A DNA stretch of 64,000 nt from CAZXFH01 sp964640055 (lineage in GTDB: Bacteria; Fidelibacterota; UBA2242; JAFGTP01): NCBI GenBank assembly GCA_964640055.1, contig CAZXFH010000002.1:58104-122103 (forward strand). Reading direction: 5' to 3'. The position numbers and the translations under genes are program-made. The notes under the pieces were generated by a model. That model made no database searches and was not told where the DNA came from. It saw nothing but the letters and a program-made list of their open reading frames with translations. Of the stretch, positions 25,023 through 35,470 are shown piece by piece (position 1 is the stretch's first letter; each line of letters begins with the position of its first letter).

Positions 25023-25153
25023 ATTCACCGGACTAAAAATTAATTATTAACGCAATTTTAACCCAGATTTCACAATAATTTATTTTTGAATTTTTAGGTA
25101 ATATGCCTATGTTTCGTAGGTAAAATGGAATTGGATGCTAATTAATATTTTGG

Positions 25154-27427
25154 ATGAAGCTAAATAATTTTTTTCCTACTTACTTAAAAATAATCTCCAT
25201 TCTGCTGATTCCCTGCTTTTTACTGTCACAAAATCCTAACCGGCGCACCTCAATAAAGGGTTTGAATAAGTCTACGGTTGCCGATTACAATACTTTTACC
25301 ACCGTAGGACAGATTGGCATGACCATCACCAATTTCGGACTGTTGGGTGAGGGTTGGAATAATCCCGACCAGCCATCCTGCCGCTATAAACAGTATGCTG
25401 ATATTGATCGTGAGGAAGTTGAACACTTTTCCTATGCTGGATTATGGATAGGGGGAATAGTAAAAGGTAACAGCCGGGTAACTACTGCCATTGTTGACGG
25501 GGTTTTTGATTACGGAGCGGAAGGATTTGAATTCTCGTACAGTCCTGATCCCGCCGATACCATTCGTATTAAGTCGTCTATTGAGACCAGTAAATATTAT
25601 TCACCTCGGGCCATTTCCCATCAAGATTTTATTTGTGATTATAACGATTTCGGCGGCGTGATCAATCATGATCCCATGGGTATCCGGGTGCATCAGGAAT
25701 CCTATGCCTGGAACTATTCCTTTACCGATGCTTTCGTGATCATGGACTATACTATCTATAATGAGTCCTATAAGATTGATCCCCAGGGAAAGGGGTGGAA
25801 TATTAAAAATATCTACCTTGGAATGTGGGCGGATGCTTCCGTAGCCAATATGAACTATACCAGCGCTTATGAACCCGGCGGGGGGTTTACCTGGTATGAT
25901 AATCTGGATGGTTTTGATCACAGCATCTTCGATCCTGACCCCAGCGATCAAACACCGGGATATCCGCGCCATATCGCCTACCAGTATGATGCTGATGGAG
26001 ATAACGGTTTTGCCCACAGTTATATCGGCTTTCGTATACTCGGAAATGCAGCTGTTCCCCGGGATTATTGGACTACCTACTACCGGCAGTGGGTTTGGTC
26101 AACCTCGGTTAACATGAACTATTTGGAATATGCCATGCCCGTTGATGATGAGCAGCGTTATAATTGGATGCATAAATCTGTACCGCGTAAAATAGGGGTT
26201 GAAGGCTATAACAGCAATGGATACCCGAATGATCCCGATAGCTGGATATTTTTAATATCCGGCGGGCCATTTGGAAGTCGTCCCGATCCGGCGACACCGG
26301 ATTCAGCAAACTGGATTATGGAGCCCGGTGATTCAATTAAGGTTGCATTAGCTGTGACCTGTGCCCGCTGGGCAACCTCAGCTCTGTCTGATAACGAAGC
26401 CCGCAAAGCATACCTCTATGCCAACTCCGACTGGGCTCAAATCGCTTTTAATGGAGAGGATGTGAATAGTAATGGTATCCTGGAACCGGAGGAAGATGTG
26501 GATCAGGACGGAGTTCTGGATCGCTATATTTTGCCGGCACCACCGCCTTCACCCCGGTTACATATTGTGGCGGAAAGTAAGCAAGCCACGCTTTATTGGA
26601 CCCGCCATCCCGAAGAGAGCAAAGATCCTCTGACCCAGAAAAAAGATTTTGAAGGGTACCGGATTTATGCCCGCAGTAAAACTGTGACGGATAATCCTAA
26701 ATGGACTTTATTAGGACAATTCGATCAAAAAAATGAGATAGGGTATAATACCGGATTTGAACATATAAAGATTCCTAGAGAAGAGGCCACGGTCACACAA
26801 GTAAATGGTATGGATACCACCTATGCCTATCAAATTTTTAACAGCGATACTTCGTATTACAAAATAATTGACAGAGACACGGTTTTTTACCGCTTTGTCA
26901 ATCAGGGGATTAAAAGCGGTTGGCCGGAGCGCAATGTATATGCGGTTACCTCCTATGACAAAGGAGACCCTACTACTGGCCTGGAGAGTTTGGAAAGCAA
27001 TATTATTACGAATTTAACTTATGTTATTGCCGGCAAACGCCCCCAATCGGAAACAGCTCAAAAAAATACTCAGGTTGGCGTATATCCCAATCCTTATAAA
27101 GCGCGGGCAGTGTGGGATGGTTTTGGTGAACGGGAACGCATGATCTGGTTCTATAATCTACCCTCCAGAGCCCAGATCAAGATTTTCACTTTATCCGGTG
27201 AATTAGTCGATTCCTTTAAGCACAATGCCCACAGTTATCAGGGCACCGATATCAATAATTTAAAAAGTGTCTCGGCGCGCGGTAACATTGAATTTTCTGG
27301 TGGGGAACATGCCTGGGATCTGATCACCAAATGGGATCAAGCCGTGGCCACCGGACTGTATATTTTCACAGTGGAAAACCTGGAGAATGGAAAAATCCAG
27401 CGTGGTAAATTTTTAATTATCAAATAA
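25154..27427 (+). CDS. Large secreted surface protein with C-terminal sorting-like domain
   Basis: 757 residues, N-terminal signal (YLKIISILLIPCFLLSQ). A Trp/Tyr/Gly-rich first half (SYAGLWIGGIVKGN, EWFDYG-like repeats) contains no enzyme motif I recognise. DVNSNGILEPEEDVDQDGVLD near residues 436-456 is a pair of Asp-rich calcium-binding loops like thrombospondin-type or EF-hand repeats. A fibronectin-like segment follows, then a C-terminal YPNPYKARAVWDG to GKFLIIK domain resembling type IX sorting domains. It opens a run of six same-strand genes ending at 36840. No clear ribosome binding site is seen at the ATG. Confidence 0.75.
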   Translation: MKLNNFFPTYLKIISILLIPCFLLSQNPNRRTSIKGLNKSTVADYNTFTTVGQIGMTITNFGLLGEGWNNPDQPSCRYKQYADIDREEVEHFSYAGLWIGGIVKGNSRVTTAIVDGVFDYGAEGFEFSYSPDPADTIRIKSSIETSKYYSPRAISHQDFICDYNDFGGVINHDPMGIRVHQESYAWNYSFTDAFVIMDYTIYNESYKIDPQGKGWNIKNIYLGMWADASVANMNYTSAYEPGGGFTWYDNLDGFDHSIFDPDPSDQTPGYPRHIAYQYDADGDNGFAHSYIGFRILGNAAVPRDYWTTYYRQWVWSTSVNMNYLEYAMPVDDEQRYNWMHKSVPRKIGVEGYNSNGYPNDPDSWIFLISGGPFGSRPDPATPDSANWIMEPGDSIKVALAVTCARWATSALSDNEARKAYLYANSDWAQIAFNGEDVNSNGILEPEEDVDQDGVLDRYILPAPPPSPRLHIVAESKQATLYWTRHPEESKDPLTQKKDFEGYRIYARSKTVTDNPKWTLLGQFDQKNEIGYNTGFEHIKIPREEATVTQVNGMDTTYAYQIFNSDTSYYKIIDRDTVFYRFVNQGIKSGWPERNVYAVTSYDKGDPTTGLESLESNIITNLTYVIAGKRPQSETAQKNTQVGVYPNPYKARAVWDGFGERERMIWFYNLPSRAQIKIFTLSGELVDSFKHNAHSYQGTDINNLKSVSARGNIEFSGGEHAWDLITKWDQAVATGLYIFTVENLENGKIQRGKFLIIK

Positions 27428-27448
27428 GAGAGAGGAAAGGAGAAAAGG

Positions 27449-30043
27449 ATGAAAAAAAAGTTATTCGGATTGTTTTTGGTCTCTTTGGTCTTTTTTGCTT
27501 ACTCCACCGGGCAAGCCATTACCCCGATAGCTGACGTTCAGGATACCACGGGTACTGGTAGTGATGCCTCGGCTATGCTCGGACAAAGCGTGACCATTGA
27601 AGGTATTGTAACCGCCGAATCCTGGGCTTTTGGTAACAGTTACTATTTTGTACAGGATGCCGAAGCCATGTGGAGTGGAATCAAGGTTTATGATTCCGGC
27701 CGGGGTAATGCCTATGGTGATAGTGTCCGGATTACCGGAACTGTGGATGAGTACTATAATGTTACTGAAATTACCGATGTAATCGAATATGTTAAATTAG
27801 ATAGTGGCAAAAGTGTTGATCCGATATTGGTAAACACCGAAGAAGTCGGAACCGGCGGCAGTAATGCCGAAGCCTATGAAGGTGTGTTAGTACAAGTCAG
27901 TGATGCCGAGATCACCAACGCTGATCTGGGTTATGGCGAATGGGAATTGAATGATGGCACGGGCGCCTGCCGGGTAGATGATGCCGCCGATTATTATTTT
28001 GATCCGGCGCAATATGATAGTGTCCGCAGTTTAACCGGTGTTTTGGAATACTCTTACAGCAATTTTAAAGTTCTGCCGCGCCTGGCCTATGATATTATTG
28101 GTTCGGGCGGATTTACCCGCCTGCAACGGATCCAGCAGGTCCGTCATAGTGATCTGTTAAAAACACCTCAGGACGGTGTGTCTGACATTTCCTATCTGGA
28201 CGGGGATACCATTTCGGTGACCGGAGTGGTAACCATGCCAACAGGCCTCAGTTTTGCGGGTGCTGGTATCAAATTTATTTTTTCTGATACAGCGGGTGGC
28301 CCCTGGAGTGCGATTTTATCTTACAATGAGGATAGCACGGCCTATCCCACCCTGTATGAAGGCGATATTATCGAGATGACCGGTTATATTGGTGAGTATA
28401 CCACCGGTTCCAGTAATATGACTGAATTCTGGATTACCAGTCCGATTCAAATTACCAATATCGGCCAGGATCTGCCACCGGTGGATACGATCAATACCGG
28501 TGATCTGCGGTTACCCGCCACCGCGGAACAGTGGGGCAATGTTATTGTAGCGGTAAAAGATGCGGAAGTAATCAATGTGAATCCCCAGTATGAGCTTTTT
28601 TCAGTTGATGATGGCACTGGCGAAATCTTGATTGATGACGACAGTGATAGCCTGGAAGGCTATGTCGATCCGCCCGTAGGTGCTCTGTTTGAATCGATTA
28701 GTGGCTGGGTCTACCATCACTATGGTAGCTATGCGGATTCCAGTACTTATAAGTTAGAACCACTGTATGTAGATGATCTTGTATTGGGCTCCGGTCCACC
28801 CCAATTGACAGATGTATCTCGTGATCCGGGAGTACCGCTTTCCACCGATGCGGTTTCGGTTGAAATTGATGTCACCACCAATGCTGAAATTGATTCGGTT
28901 ACAATCTTCTACACGGTTGATGGTGGAGATCTGAATTATGTCAACATGAGTAACACCAAAGGTGATATCTATACCGGCCAGATTCCAGCCCAAGCCAACG
29001 GCTCTTTTGTTGAATATTATATCCAGGCCTTTGATAACAATGGGATGAGTTCTTTTATGCCGGCGGATACTTCGGCTTTTAAATATGGCTATATTATCAG
29101 GGATGAAGGCCTTTCAATATATGATATTCAATATTCTCCCTGGCATATAGCTAATTCCCCCTTTAATGAATGTCATGTGTCGGTTTCCGGGATTGTAACT
29201 GTAGATACATCTTTTAATAACGCTTATGAAGCCTATACAATTCAGGATGGTAGTGGTGCCTGGAATGGCGTTTGCGTTTTTGGTATTACAGAACTGTTAC
29301 AACGCGGCGATGAGATCAAGGTATACGGCGCGGTTTCCGAAAACAATCCTGATTGGACTTATAAATGGGGCAACAATACTGTGATCCTGGCCGATTCCAT
29401 CGAAGTATTATCTGAAGGCAACACTCTGCCAGAGCCGGTTGAACTGACGACCGCCGAATTATCCAACGATACCACCACAGCCGAACAATATGAAGGTGTT
29501 TTGGTCTCGGTCAATGATGTTCAGGTTACTGCGCTTAATACTTATGACTGGTCAGTAGATGATGGTACCGGCAGCTGTCTGATTGATGACGATGCCGCAC
29601 CCAGTGATCTGGCTGCCTGGTTTGATACCCTGGCCGTGGGCCATACCATGACTCAGGTCACCGGACCTTTTATCTTCAGTTTCGGGACCTATAAAATTAC
29701 TCCGCGCGATTTGGTTGATGTAAGCGTTGATGTTGGCTTTGCGGAAAATCCGATCACCGAAGCCTATGCCTATCGCCTCAAACAGAACTATCCCAATCCC
29801 TTCAATCCGGATACTCGCATCTATTTTGAAATTCCCAGAAAAGAGCATGTATCCATTCAGATCTATAATATTCTGGGACAGCGGATCCGGTCACTCACTC
29901 GTCAGGAATATTCGGCAGGTCAATATGTGCTGAACTGGGATGGGCGCAATGATTCCGGTGAATTGGTCTCCAGCGGTACCTATATCCTGCGCATGAAAGC
30001 CGGCAACCACATTGACTCGAAGAAGATGCTGTTAATTCGTTAA
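27449..30043 (+). CDS. Secreted protein with repeated OB-fold modules and FlgD-like sorting domain
   Basis: 864 residues, signal peptide (LFGLFLVSLVFFAYSTGQA). Three to four repeats share the pattern VTIEGIVT...YFVQD...WSGIKVYD...GDSVRITGTV...EAYEGVLVQVSDAEI...DDGTGACRVDD, a YhcR/DUF5689-type OB-fold module found in secreted nucleases and cell-surface proteins. The nuclease domain that often accompanies them is not present. The C-terminus KQNYPNPFNPDTRIYFEI to KKMLLIR is the FlgD-like type IX signal. GGAAAGGAG precedes the ATG, 21 bases after the previous stop. Confidence 0.85.
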   Translation: MKKKLFGLFLVSLVFFAYSTGQAITPIADVQDTTGTGSDASAMLGQSVTIEGIVTAESWAFGNSYYFVQDAEAMWSGIKVYDSGRGNAYGDSVRITGTVDEYYNVTEITDVIEYVKLDSGKSVDPILVNTEEVGTGGSNAEAYEGVLVQVSDAEITNADLGYGEWELNDGTGACRVDDAADYYFDPAQYDSVRSLTGVLEYSYSNFKVLPRLAYDIIGSGGFTRLQRIQQVRHSDLLKTPQDGVSDISYLDGDTISVTGVVTMPTGLSFAGAGIKFIFSDTAGGPWSAILSYNEDSTAYPTLYEGDIIEMTGYIGEYTTGSSNMTEFWITSPIQITNIGQDLPPVDTINTGDLRLPATAEQWGNVIVAVKDAEVINVNPQYELFSVDDGTGEILIDDDSDSLEGYVDPPVGALFESISGWVYHHYGSYADSSTYKLEPLYVDDLVLGSGPPQLTDVSRDPGVPLSTDAVSVEIDVTTNAEIDSVTIFYTVDGGDLNYVNMSNTKGDIYTGQIPAQANGSFVEYYIQAFDNNGMSSFMPADTSAFKYGYIIRDEGLSIYDIQYSPWHIANSPFNECHVSVSGIVTVDTSFNNAYEAYTIQDGSGAWNGVCVFGITELLQRGDEIKVYGAVSENNPDWTYKWGNNTVILADSIEVLSEGNTLPEPVELTTAELSNDTTTAEQYEGVLVSVNDVQVTALNTYDWSVDDGTGSCLIDDDAAPSDLAAWFDTLAVGHTMTQVTGPFIFSFGTYKITPRDLVDVSVDVGFAENPITEAYAYRLKQNYPNPFNPDTRIYFEIPRKEHVSIQIYNILGQRIRSLTRQEYSAGQYVLNWDGRNDSGELVSSGTYILRMKAGNHIDSKKMLLIR

Positions 30044-30052
30044 GATCATTAA

Positions 30053-30088
30053 TTCAGGGCGGGAAGTAAGGCAACTTCCTGCCCTGAA
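30053..30088 (+). terminator. Strong intergenic hairpin within the surface operon
   Basis: TTCAGGGCGGGAAGT (30053-30067), loop AAGGCA, ACTTCCTGCCCTGAA (30074-30088): 15 pairs with one G-U. There is no T-run, so it may act as an RNA-stability or processing hairpin that lowers expression of downstream genes rather than as a full terminator. Confidence 0.55.
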
Positions 30089-30103
30089 AACATCTCGAGA
30101 GAC

Positions 30104-31711
30104 ATGGGAAAACGAAACCGAACTATCTTTTTATCAAAAGTTATCTCCACTGCACAGTGTAAACACATTGTCTCTCTTTTATTAATATTGATACTGCTTT
30201 GGTCTATCATTTTTATAGGGTGTGATAATCCTTTCTTAAAAGACCGTAAATCAGAAAAATTAGCTAACCAACCACCCGAGACCTATCTCTTTCTCTATTT
30301 TGATAGTGATACTCTGACTGTTCAGGATACGACCTATCAGGATGACCAGCCGGTGATTGTAAAAGATACGATTATTACCACTTTGGATACAACCACCAGC
30401 CGGCAGGAATTACACTGGTGGGGTGAGGATCCAGATGGAGAGGTAATCGGTTACTGGTATCAATGGAACTATATGAGTGAACCGGTTTTCACCACCGCGG
30501 AAGTAGGCACCTTTTACGTCCCGATCCGGCAGGAATACGATGTCTTTGATTTTCAGGTTCAAGCTGTTGATAATGACAGCTTGGTTGATCGGGTACCGGC
30601 GACCCTTTCCTTTCCGGTCTTTAACTCCTTCCCGCATATTAGTTTCCGTAATAAGAGTAATCCACCTGCACCGGCGAATAATCCGGATGTCACCAATTAT
30701 ACCTTTCCTACCCGAACGTTTATCTGGGATGCCGTCGATCCCGATGGGAATGAGACTATCACTGAAATATTATGGAGCCTGGATGATACCACGCAGTGGA
30801 ACGTGATCCAGCGTGACCAATTCGGAAACTTACCCGATCATATCACCCTGACCGATATTCCGGTGGGCTTCCATACCTTCTATCTTAAAGCCCGGGATAT
30901 TGCCAGTGCGGAAAGTAACCTGCTCATGTTTCCCGATACAACTGATGATAACGTACCGAACCATTGGTATGTTAAACCAGCTGTGGGCAGTGTTTTGTTG
31001 GTTAATGATTTTTCCTGGGATCAGAATGATTATACAGTACAAAATTTTTATACAACTATATTGAAAGAAATCATCGCGGCGCCGGATACTTTTTCAGTCT
31101 GGGAAATTGGCAGTACTTTTGGTGATGCAGCCGTTAACCCGCAAAATGCCTTGCCCTATTCCAGCACGGATATTGAAGCCTATTTAAGTTATTTTAATAA
31201 AGTGATCTGGTTCTGTCATCTGGGTAAACCGCACATCACCGAAGCCGGTCTCAGTATGACCCGCTATATAAAGAATGGTGGTCATCTTTTTATTACTAAC
31301 GGCAATGAACAGGCACCTGATACCACCTGGCTGTTTACCAGCATTGATTCGACTTTCCGGCTCAATCCGGGCGGTCGCTTACTGCCCGACATCTATGTGA
31401 ATGCGAACTTTGGCGTTCCGGAAGTGGACACGAACCTCAATTTACGGGTTGAGCAGCTAATTGGAAATCGTGTCTCTGCGCTGATTCCGAAAGCGATCCC
31501 GGGGACTTATTCTGTTTTTAATATGGAGCATCCGGACAGTACAGATATTGCAGTACCCTATGAAGGCACCCCTAATGTTGGTCTACATTTCGAGCCCGAT
31601 TATATTGCCGGAGAGAGTATCTACTTCTCATTACCACTCCATTATTGTAATGGCGACCAAAATGTAAAAGCACTGATAGATTATATCATTAATGATGAAT
31701 TCGAAGATTAG
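30104..31711 (+). CDS. Secreted lipoprotein of unknown function
   Basis: 535 residues. A long N-region precedes a hydrophobic segment ending in a lipobox FIGC (about residue 43), so the mature protein starts CDNPFLKDRK. PPETYLFLYFDSDTLTV and GYWYQWN resemble fibronectin-like modules in lipoproteins of this phylum (NxPPET openings are common). The second half (SVLLVNDF, GGHLFITNGNEQ) looks like a glutamine-amidotransferase-like or ThuA-like alpha/beta domain without obvious catalytic residues. The first of the next gene's two ATGs lies inside this gene (20-base overlap). Confidence 0.7.
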   Translation: MGKRNRTIFLSKVISTAQCKHIVSLLLILILLWSIIFIGCDNPFLKDRKSEKLANQPPETYLFLYFDSDTLTVQDTTYQDDQPVIVKDTIITTLDTTTSRQELHWWGEDPDGEVIGYWYQWNYMSEPVFTTAEVGTFYVPIRQEYDVFDFQVQAVDNDSLVDRVPATLSFPVFNSFPHISFRNKSNPPAPANNPDVTNYTFPTRTFIWDAVDPDGNETITEILWSLDDTTQWNVIQRDQFGNLPDHITLTDIPVGFHTFYLKARDIASAESNLLMFPDTTDDNVPNHWYVKPAVGSVLLVNDFSWDQNDYTVQNFYTTILKEIIAAPDTFSVWEIGSTFGDAAVNPQNALPYSSTDIEAYLSYFNKVIWFCHLGKPHITEAGLSMTRYIKNGGHLFITNGNEQAPDTTWLFTSIDSTFRLNPGGRLLPDIYVNANFGVPEVDTNLNLRVEQLIGNRVSALIPKAIPGTYSVFNMEHPDSTDIAVPYEGTPNVGLHFEPDYIAGESIYFSLPLHYCNGDQNVKALIDYIINDEFED

Positions 31712-34463
31712 AAAACATTTTATTCTGCTTTTGATCGGTTTGCTCGTTTGGGGGGCGGCTGGATTTACCTTATTAGCCCAGTCAACAGGAACGATTACCG
31801 GGCAAGTAATTGATAAAAAAAGCGGTAAACCACTTCCTGGTGTTAATATTTTGATAAAAGGCACATATTACGGCGCAGCCACCGATCAAAATGGCACCTT
31901 TCGAATTCCCAATATAACACCCGGTGTCTATGACATTCAGACCCAAATGATCGGGTATAAAGTGGTTTTACTGACCGGTGTAAAAGTAGTAGCAGGAGAG
32001 ACCCGGGAAGTGAATATAGAGATGGAAGAAACCGTATTGACCCTGGGTCAGGAAGTGGTGGTTGTCGGTGAGAAACCAATTGTTGAAGTCGACAATACAT
32101 CTTCATCACTAAAATTTTCCAGTGATGATATCACGTCACGCATTGCGGAAAGTGTCAGCGATGTGATCAAGGATCAAATCGGCGTGGTTGAGAGTGATAA
32201 TCAGATTCATGTACGTGGCGGGCGTGTTGATGAAAGTCAGTTTATCGTGGATGGTTTATCCCTAAAAGATCCGCTGACCGGCTCGGTCAACCAGTTGTAT
32301 GTCAATCCCAACGCCATTGAGGAATTAGAATTTATTTCAGGTGGTTTCAATGCCGAATACGGGCAGGCGATGTCCGGGATTATCGATGTAAAATTAAAAG
32401 AGGGTGGTAACCACTACGAAGGTAGTCTGACTCTGAAATCCGATCAGTTTGATATCCTGGGGTCCGGATTTAATACGGATATCGCCGAATTTACCATTGG
32501 CGGACCCGAACCGCTCACCGGAACCCTGTTACCCAATATAAATATGGACCTCCCCGGCCAGATGTATTTTTTCATCAGTGGCTATATGAATATATCCGAT
32601 ACTTATCTGCCGCATGCCCAGAAGTTATATCCGAAAGAGAGCTGGCAGAAAAAGTTTGCCCTGCGGGAAGATAACAGCTGGAGTTGGATGAGTAAATTTA
32701 CCTGGAAGCTGACTCCCAAACATAAATTCTCTATTTCCCAGAACAATTCCCTGAATATCGACCAGGGCTTTTTTTCCTACCGTGGATTCCGGGACGAGTT
32801 TATCAAGATTTTGGATAATTATCTGACCGTATCCAAAGGCTCATATGTGACCAATCTTATTTGGAAGCAAACGCTCTCATCGAAAGCCTTTTATGAGTTG
32901 AATATTGGGAAATATTTGACCTTTGACCATGCCGATGTCCGGAGCAAACATTGGAGCGAATATAATGAAACCCTGGATCTGGAGCCGGTTGAATACTCGA
33001 AATTTAATGAGGACGGGGATATCCGCATCTATCAGGGAGATGAATATTGGGATAGTGGTGATGATCCCCATTGGTATGATTATTATAGTAACACCTGGTC
33101 AATTAAAGGGGATATGAGTTACCATCCCACGCAACGGCACAGTTTCAAAGCCGGTTTCAATTCGGACTTCACAGAATTACAGGTTATTGATATTTACAAA
33201 CCCTGGCTGGGGACCAGTGGTTTGGGGCAAAGCTGGGATATGTACCGGGTCTATCCGGCCAAAGGCGCTTTCTACTGGCAGGACCGGATCGTCTTTGAGG
33301 GTATGATCGCTAATCTGGGCATCCGCTATGATTACTGGTTTCCGGGAGAGTACATTGAAGATGCTGTTAATAATCCGGATATTTACACCATTACGGAAGC
33401 CGGGCGGGAAAAATTTAAAAAAGAGACCTTTCAATTTTTAGGTCGTCGCGGCAAGGGACATTTATCCCCCCGTATCGGTATATCTCATCCGGTCACGGAT
33501 AATGACATGCTCTATTTCAATTACGGCCATTTTTCCCAATTACCGACTTATGCTTTTGTCTATGCTAAGTTAAACAGTACAGCTGAAGCAACTTATAATC
33601 TGATCGGTAATCCCAATCTGGATCCGAAAACCACCGTAGCCTATGAATTAGGAATCAAACATAAATTTGATGAAAACCGGGCGATTGAATTCAAAGCCTA
33701 TTATAAAGACATGTTTGACTATGAAACTTCCCAGAAAATTAATACCTACAACCCTAAATTGGGCCGCTACAGTTTAATTATGTATATCAACATGGACTAT
33801 GCCCGTTCCCGGGGAGTGGAATTAATCTATCGGCAACGATACGGTCGCTATATTACCGGGGATTTGAATGCCTCTTATTCCATTGCTACCGGTAAGAGCT
33901 CGCGGCCCACGGATAATTTATTGGTTGAAGCCGGAAGAATTGAGTCCAAACCATTGACTGAGAATTATTTGCGCTGGGATCGTCCCTTGCAAGTCTCGGG
34001 TAATTTACGTATTAAAGTTCATAAACAAACGCGCCCCCGGATTCTGGGAATACCTTTTTTAAACCACTGGGGCCTTAATGTGCACTTAGAACTACAGTCC
34101 GGAAGGCGTTATACCGCCAGTACTATTATTGACTCGGTCTTTTCCGAGGGTAACCTTTATCTGATCGGACCCTCAAAATCAGATAAACCCTACTCCGAAG
34201 TAGCGGATATGTATTCCTTAATGGATATTAAATTTTATAAAGACCTGGTTAACAGTAAGACTTATTCAGTCCGGCTATTCATGCAAATCGAGAATCTGTT
34301 TGATGTGAAAATCGCCCGGTATATCAATCCCTACACCGGAAAGCCCTATGATCCGGGCCAACCGATCGCATATCGTTATATTGATAAACCCAATCCAAAT
34401 TTTGACCCGAGTCGCTATCGCCGGCCACGCCGTATTATGGTGGGAGTTTCATGCCATTTTTAG
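31692..34463 (+). CDS. TonB-dependent outer-membrane receptor
   Basis: 923 residues. Signal peptide ending LLAQS, then a carboxypeptidase-regulatory-like domain (GTITGQVIDKKSGKPLPGVNI), a plug domain (VVVVGEKPIVE TonB-box-like region, VRGGRVDESQFIVDGLSLKDP, NAIEELEFISGGFNAEYGQAMSGI) and a long beta-barrel with alternating aromatic strands, ending in an aromatic residue (CHF). It resembles SusC-like receptors but no SusD partner is present. Its cargo is unknown; the neighbouring lipoproteins are candidates for substrate capture. Translation is probably coupled to the preceding gene, with two candidate ATGs at 31692 and 31695. Confidence 0.9.
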   Translation: MMNSKIRKHFILLLIGLLVWGAAGFTLLAQSTGTITGQVIDKKSGKPLPGVNILIKGTYYGAATDQNGTFRIPNITPGVYDIQTQMIGYKVVLLTGVKVVAGETREVNIEMEETVLTLGQEVVVVGEKPIVEVDNTSSSLKFSSDDITSRIAESVSDVIKDQIGVVESDNQIHVRGGRVDESQFIVDGLSLKDPLTGSVNQLYVNPNAIEELEFISGGFNAEYGQAMSGIIDVKLKEGGNHYEGSLTLKSDQFDILGSGFNTDIAEFTIGGPEPLTGTLLPNINMDLPGQMYFFISGYMNISDTYLPHAQKLYPKESWQKKFALREDNSWSWMSKFTWKLTPKHKFSISQNNSLNIDQGFFSYRGFRDEFIKILDNYLTVSKGSYVTNLIWKQTLSSKAFYELNIGKYLTFDHADVRSKHWSEYNETLDLEPVEYSKFNEDGDIRIYQGDEYWDSGDDPHWYDYYSNTWSIKGDMSYHPTQRHSFKAGFNSDFTELQVIDIYKPWLGTSGLGQSWDMYRVYPAKGAFYWQDRIVFEGMIANLGIRYDYWFPGEYIEDAVNNPDIYTITEAGREKFKKETFQFLGRRGKGHLSPRIGISHPVTDNDMLYFNYGHFSQLPTYAFVYAKLNSTAEATYNLIGNPNLDPKTTVAYELGIKHKFDENRAIEFKAYYKDMFDYETSQKINTYNPKLGRYSLIMYINMDYARSRGVELIYRQRYGRYITGDLNASYSIATGKSSRPTDNLLVEAGRIESKPLTENYLRWDRPLQVSGNLRIKVHKQTRPRILGIPFLNHWGLNVHLELQSGRRYTASTIIDSVFSEGNLYLIGPSKSDKPYSEVADMYSLMDIKFYKDLVNSKTYSVRLFMQIENLFDVKIARYINPYTGKPYDPGQPIAYRYIDKPNPNFDPSRYRRPRRIMVGVSCHF

Positions 34464-35470
34464 CTCATAAAAAAATTGCCCCGATTATTTGTAGTGTTTT
34501 ATTGCTTCTCTTGGTGAGCAGCATGAAGACCTATGCCTTGGACCTTTTTCCAAGTTTAGGGGGGCAAAGAGCCGGAACCTCTGTTTTTACCTTTCTGAAA
34601 ATTGGTGTCGGGGCCCGTTCCACCGGAATGGGAAATAGCGGAGTGAGTTTAGCCCGGGATGCTGCGACACTTTACTGGAATCCGGCCGCTGCCGCTCAGC
34701 TGGGCCGCAACAGTCTAACGGTCTCCCACATGCGCTGGCTGGTTGACATTCAATATAATTACCTGGGATACATTCAAAAAGTAAGTAAAAATATATATCT
34801 GGGAATCAGTACCGGGGCGCTATATACAGATCCCATGGAAGTAACCACAGTCTACCATCCCTATGGCAGTGGTGAATATTTTAATTTCGGTGATATCTTT
34901 TTTGGGTTGACCTTTTCACAAAAGATGACCGATCGTTTTTCCTATGGATTTACGATTAAATATGTGGAAGAAACCCTGGCGGATCTGGATATGAAATCAG
35001 CTATGATGGATCTGGGCACCTTTTACTGGACCGGATTCAAAACCCTGCGGTTCTGTGTCTCCTTGGTCAATTTTGGACCGCAATCCCGTCCGGCCGGTAC
35101 CTATGACAAACCAATACAAGAGGGTGGGGTAGAAGCTGCTCAATACACACTGTTTTCACCCCCTACAGAGTTCCGCATCGGAGCTGCCATGGATGTGCTG
35201 GAATTCAATCAAACCAAAACCTTGTTCTCCTGTCAACTTAATCATCCTGTGGATAATAAGGAAAATTTCGTGATAGGTGTGGAACAGAATGTGGCTGATC
35301 TTTTGTTTTTAAGAGCCGGATGGATGGGCGCTCAAAAGGAACGCAATTATACCACTGGTCTGGGTCTCAACATTCCCTTAGGAACTATTCGGTTTACTGC
35401 TGATTATGCCTGGTCTGATTTTGGTGTTTTGGGCGATGTGCAACGAATTCAAATGTCATTGTTATTCTAA
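34451..35470 (+). CDS. PorV/PorQ-family outer-membrane beta-barrel
   Basis: 339 residues with signal peptide. FLKIGVGARSTGMGNSGVSLARDAATLYWNPAA is the typical opening of PorV/UPF0164 proteins, a family related to FadL barrels. In Bacteroidota PorV shuttles type IX cargo from the translocon to the attachment machinery. Its place beside a TonB-dependent receptor and sorting-domain proteins fits a dedicated copy, as such operons often carry one. It overlaps the receptor gene by 13 bases (GGGAG before ATG) and its stop overlaps the next start (TAATG). Confidence 0.85.
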   Translation: MPFLAHKKIAPIICSVLLLLLVSSMKTYALDLFPSLGGQRAGTSVFTFLKIGVGARSTGMGNSGVSLARDAATLYWNPAAAAQLGRNSLTVSHMRWLVDIQYNYLGYIQKVSKNIYLGISTGALYTDPMEVTTVYHPYGSGEYFNFGDIFFGLTFSQKMTDRFSYGFTIKYVEETLADLDMKSAMMDLGTFYWTGFKTLRFCVSLVNFGPQSRPAGTYDKPIQEGGVEAAQYTLFSPPTEFRIGAAMDVLEFNQTKTLFSCQLNHPVDNKENFVIGVEQNVADLLFLRAGWMGAQKERNYTTGLGLNIPLGTIRFTADYAWSDFGVLGDVQRIQMSLLF

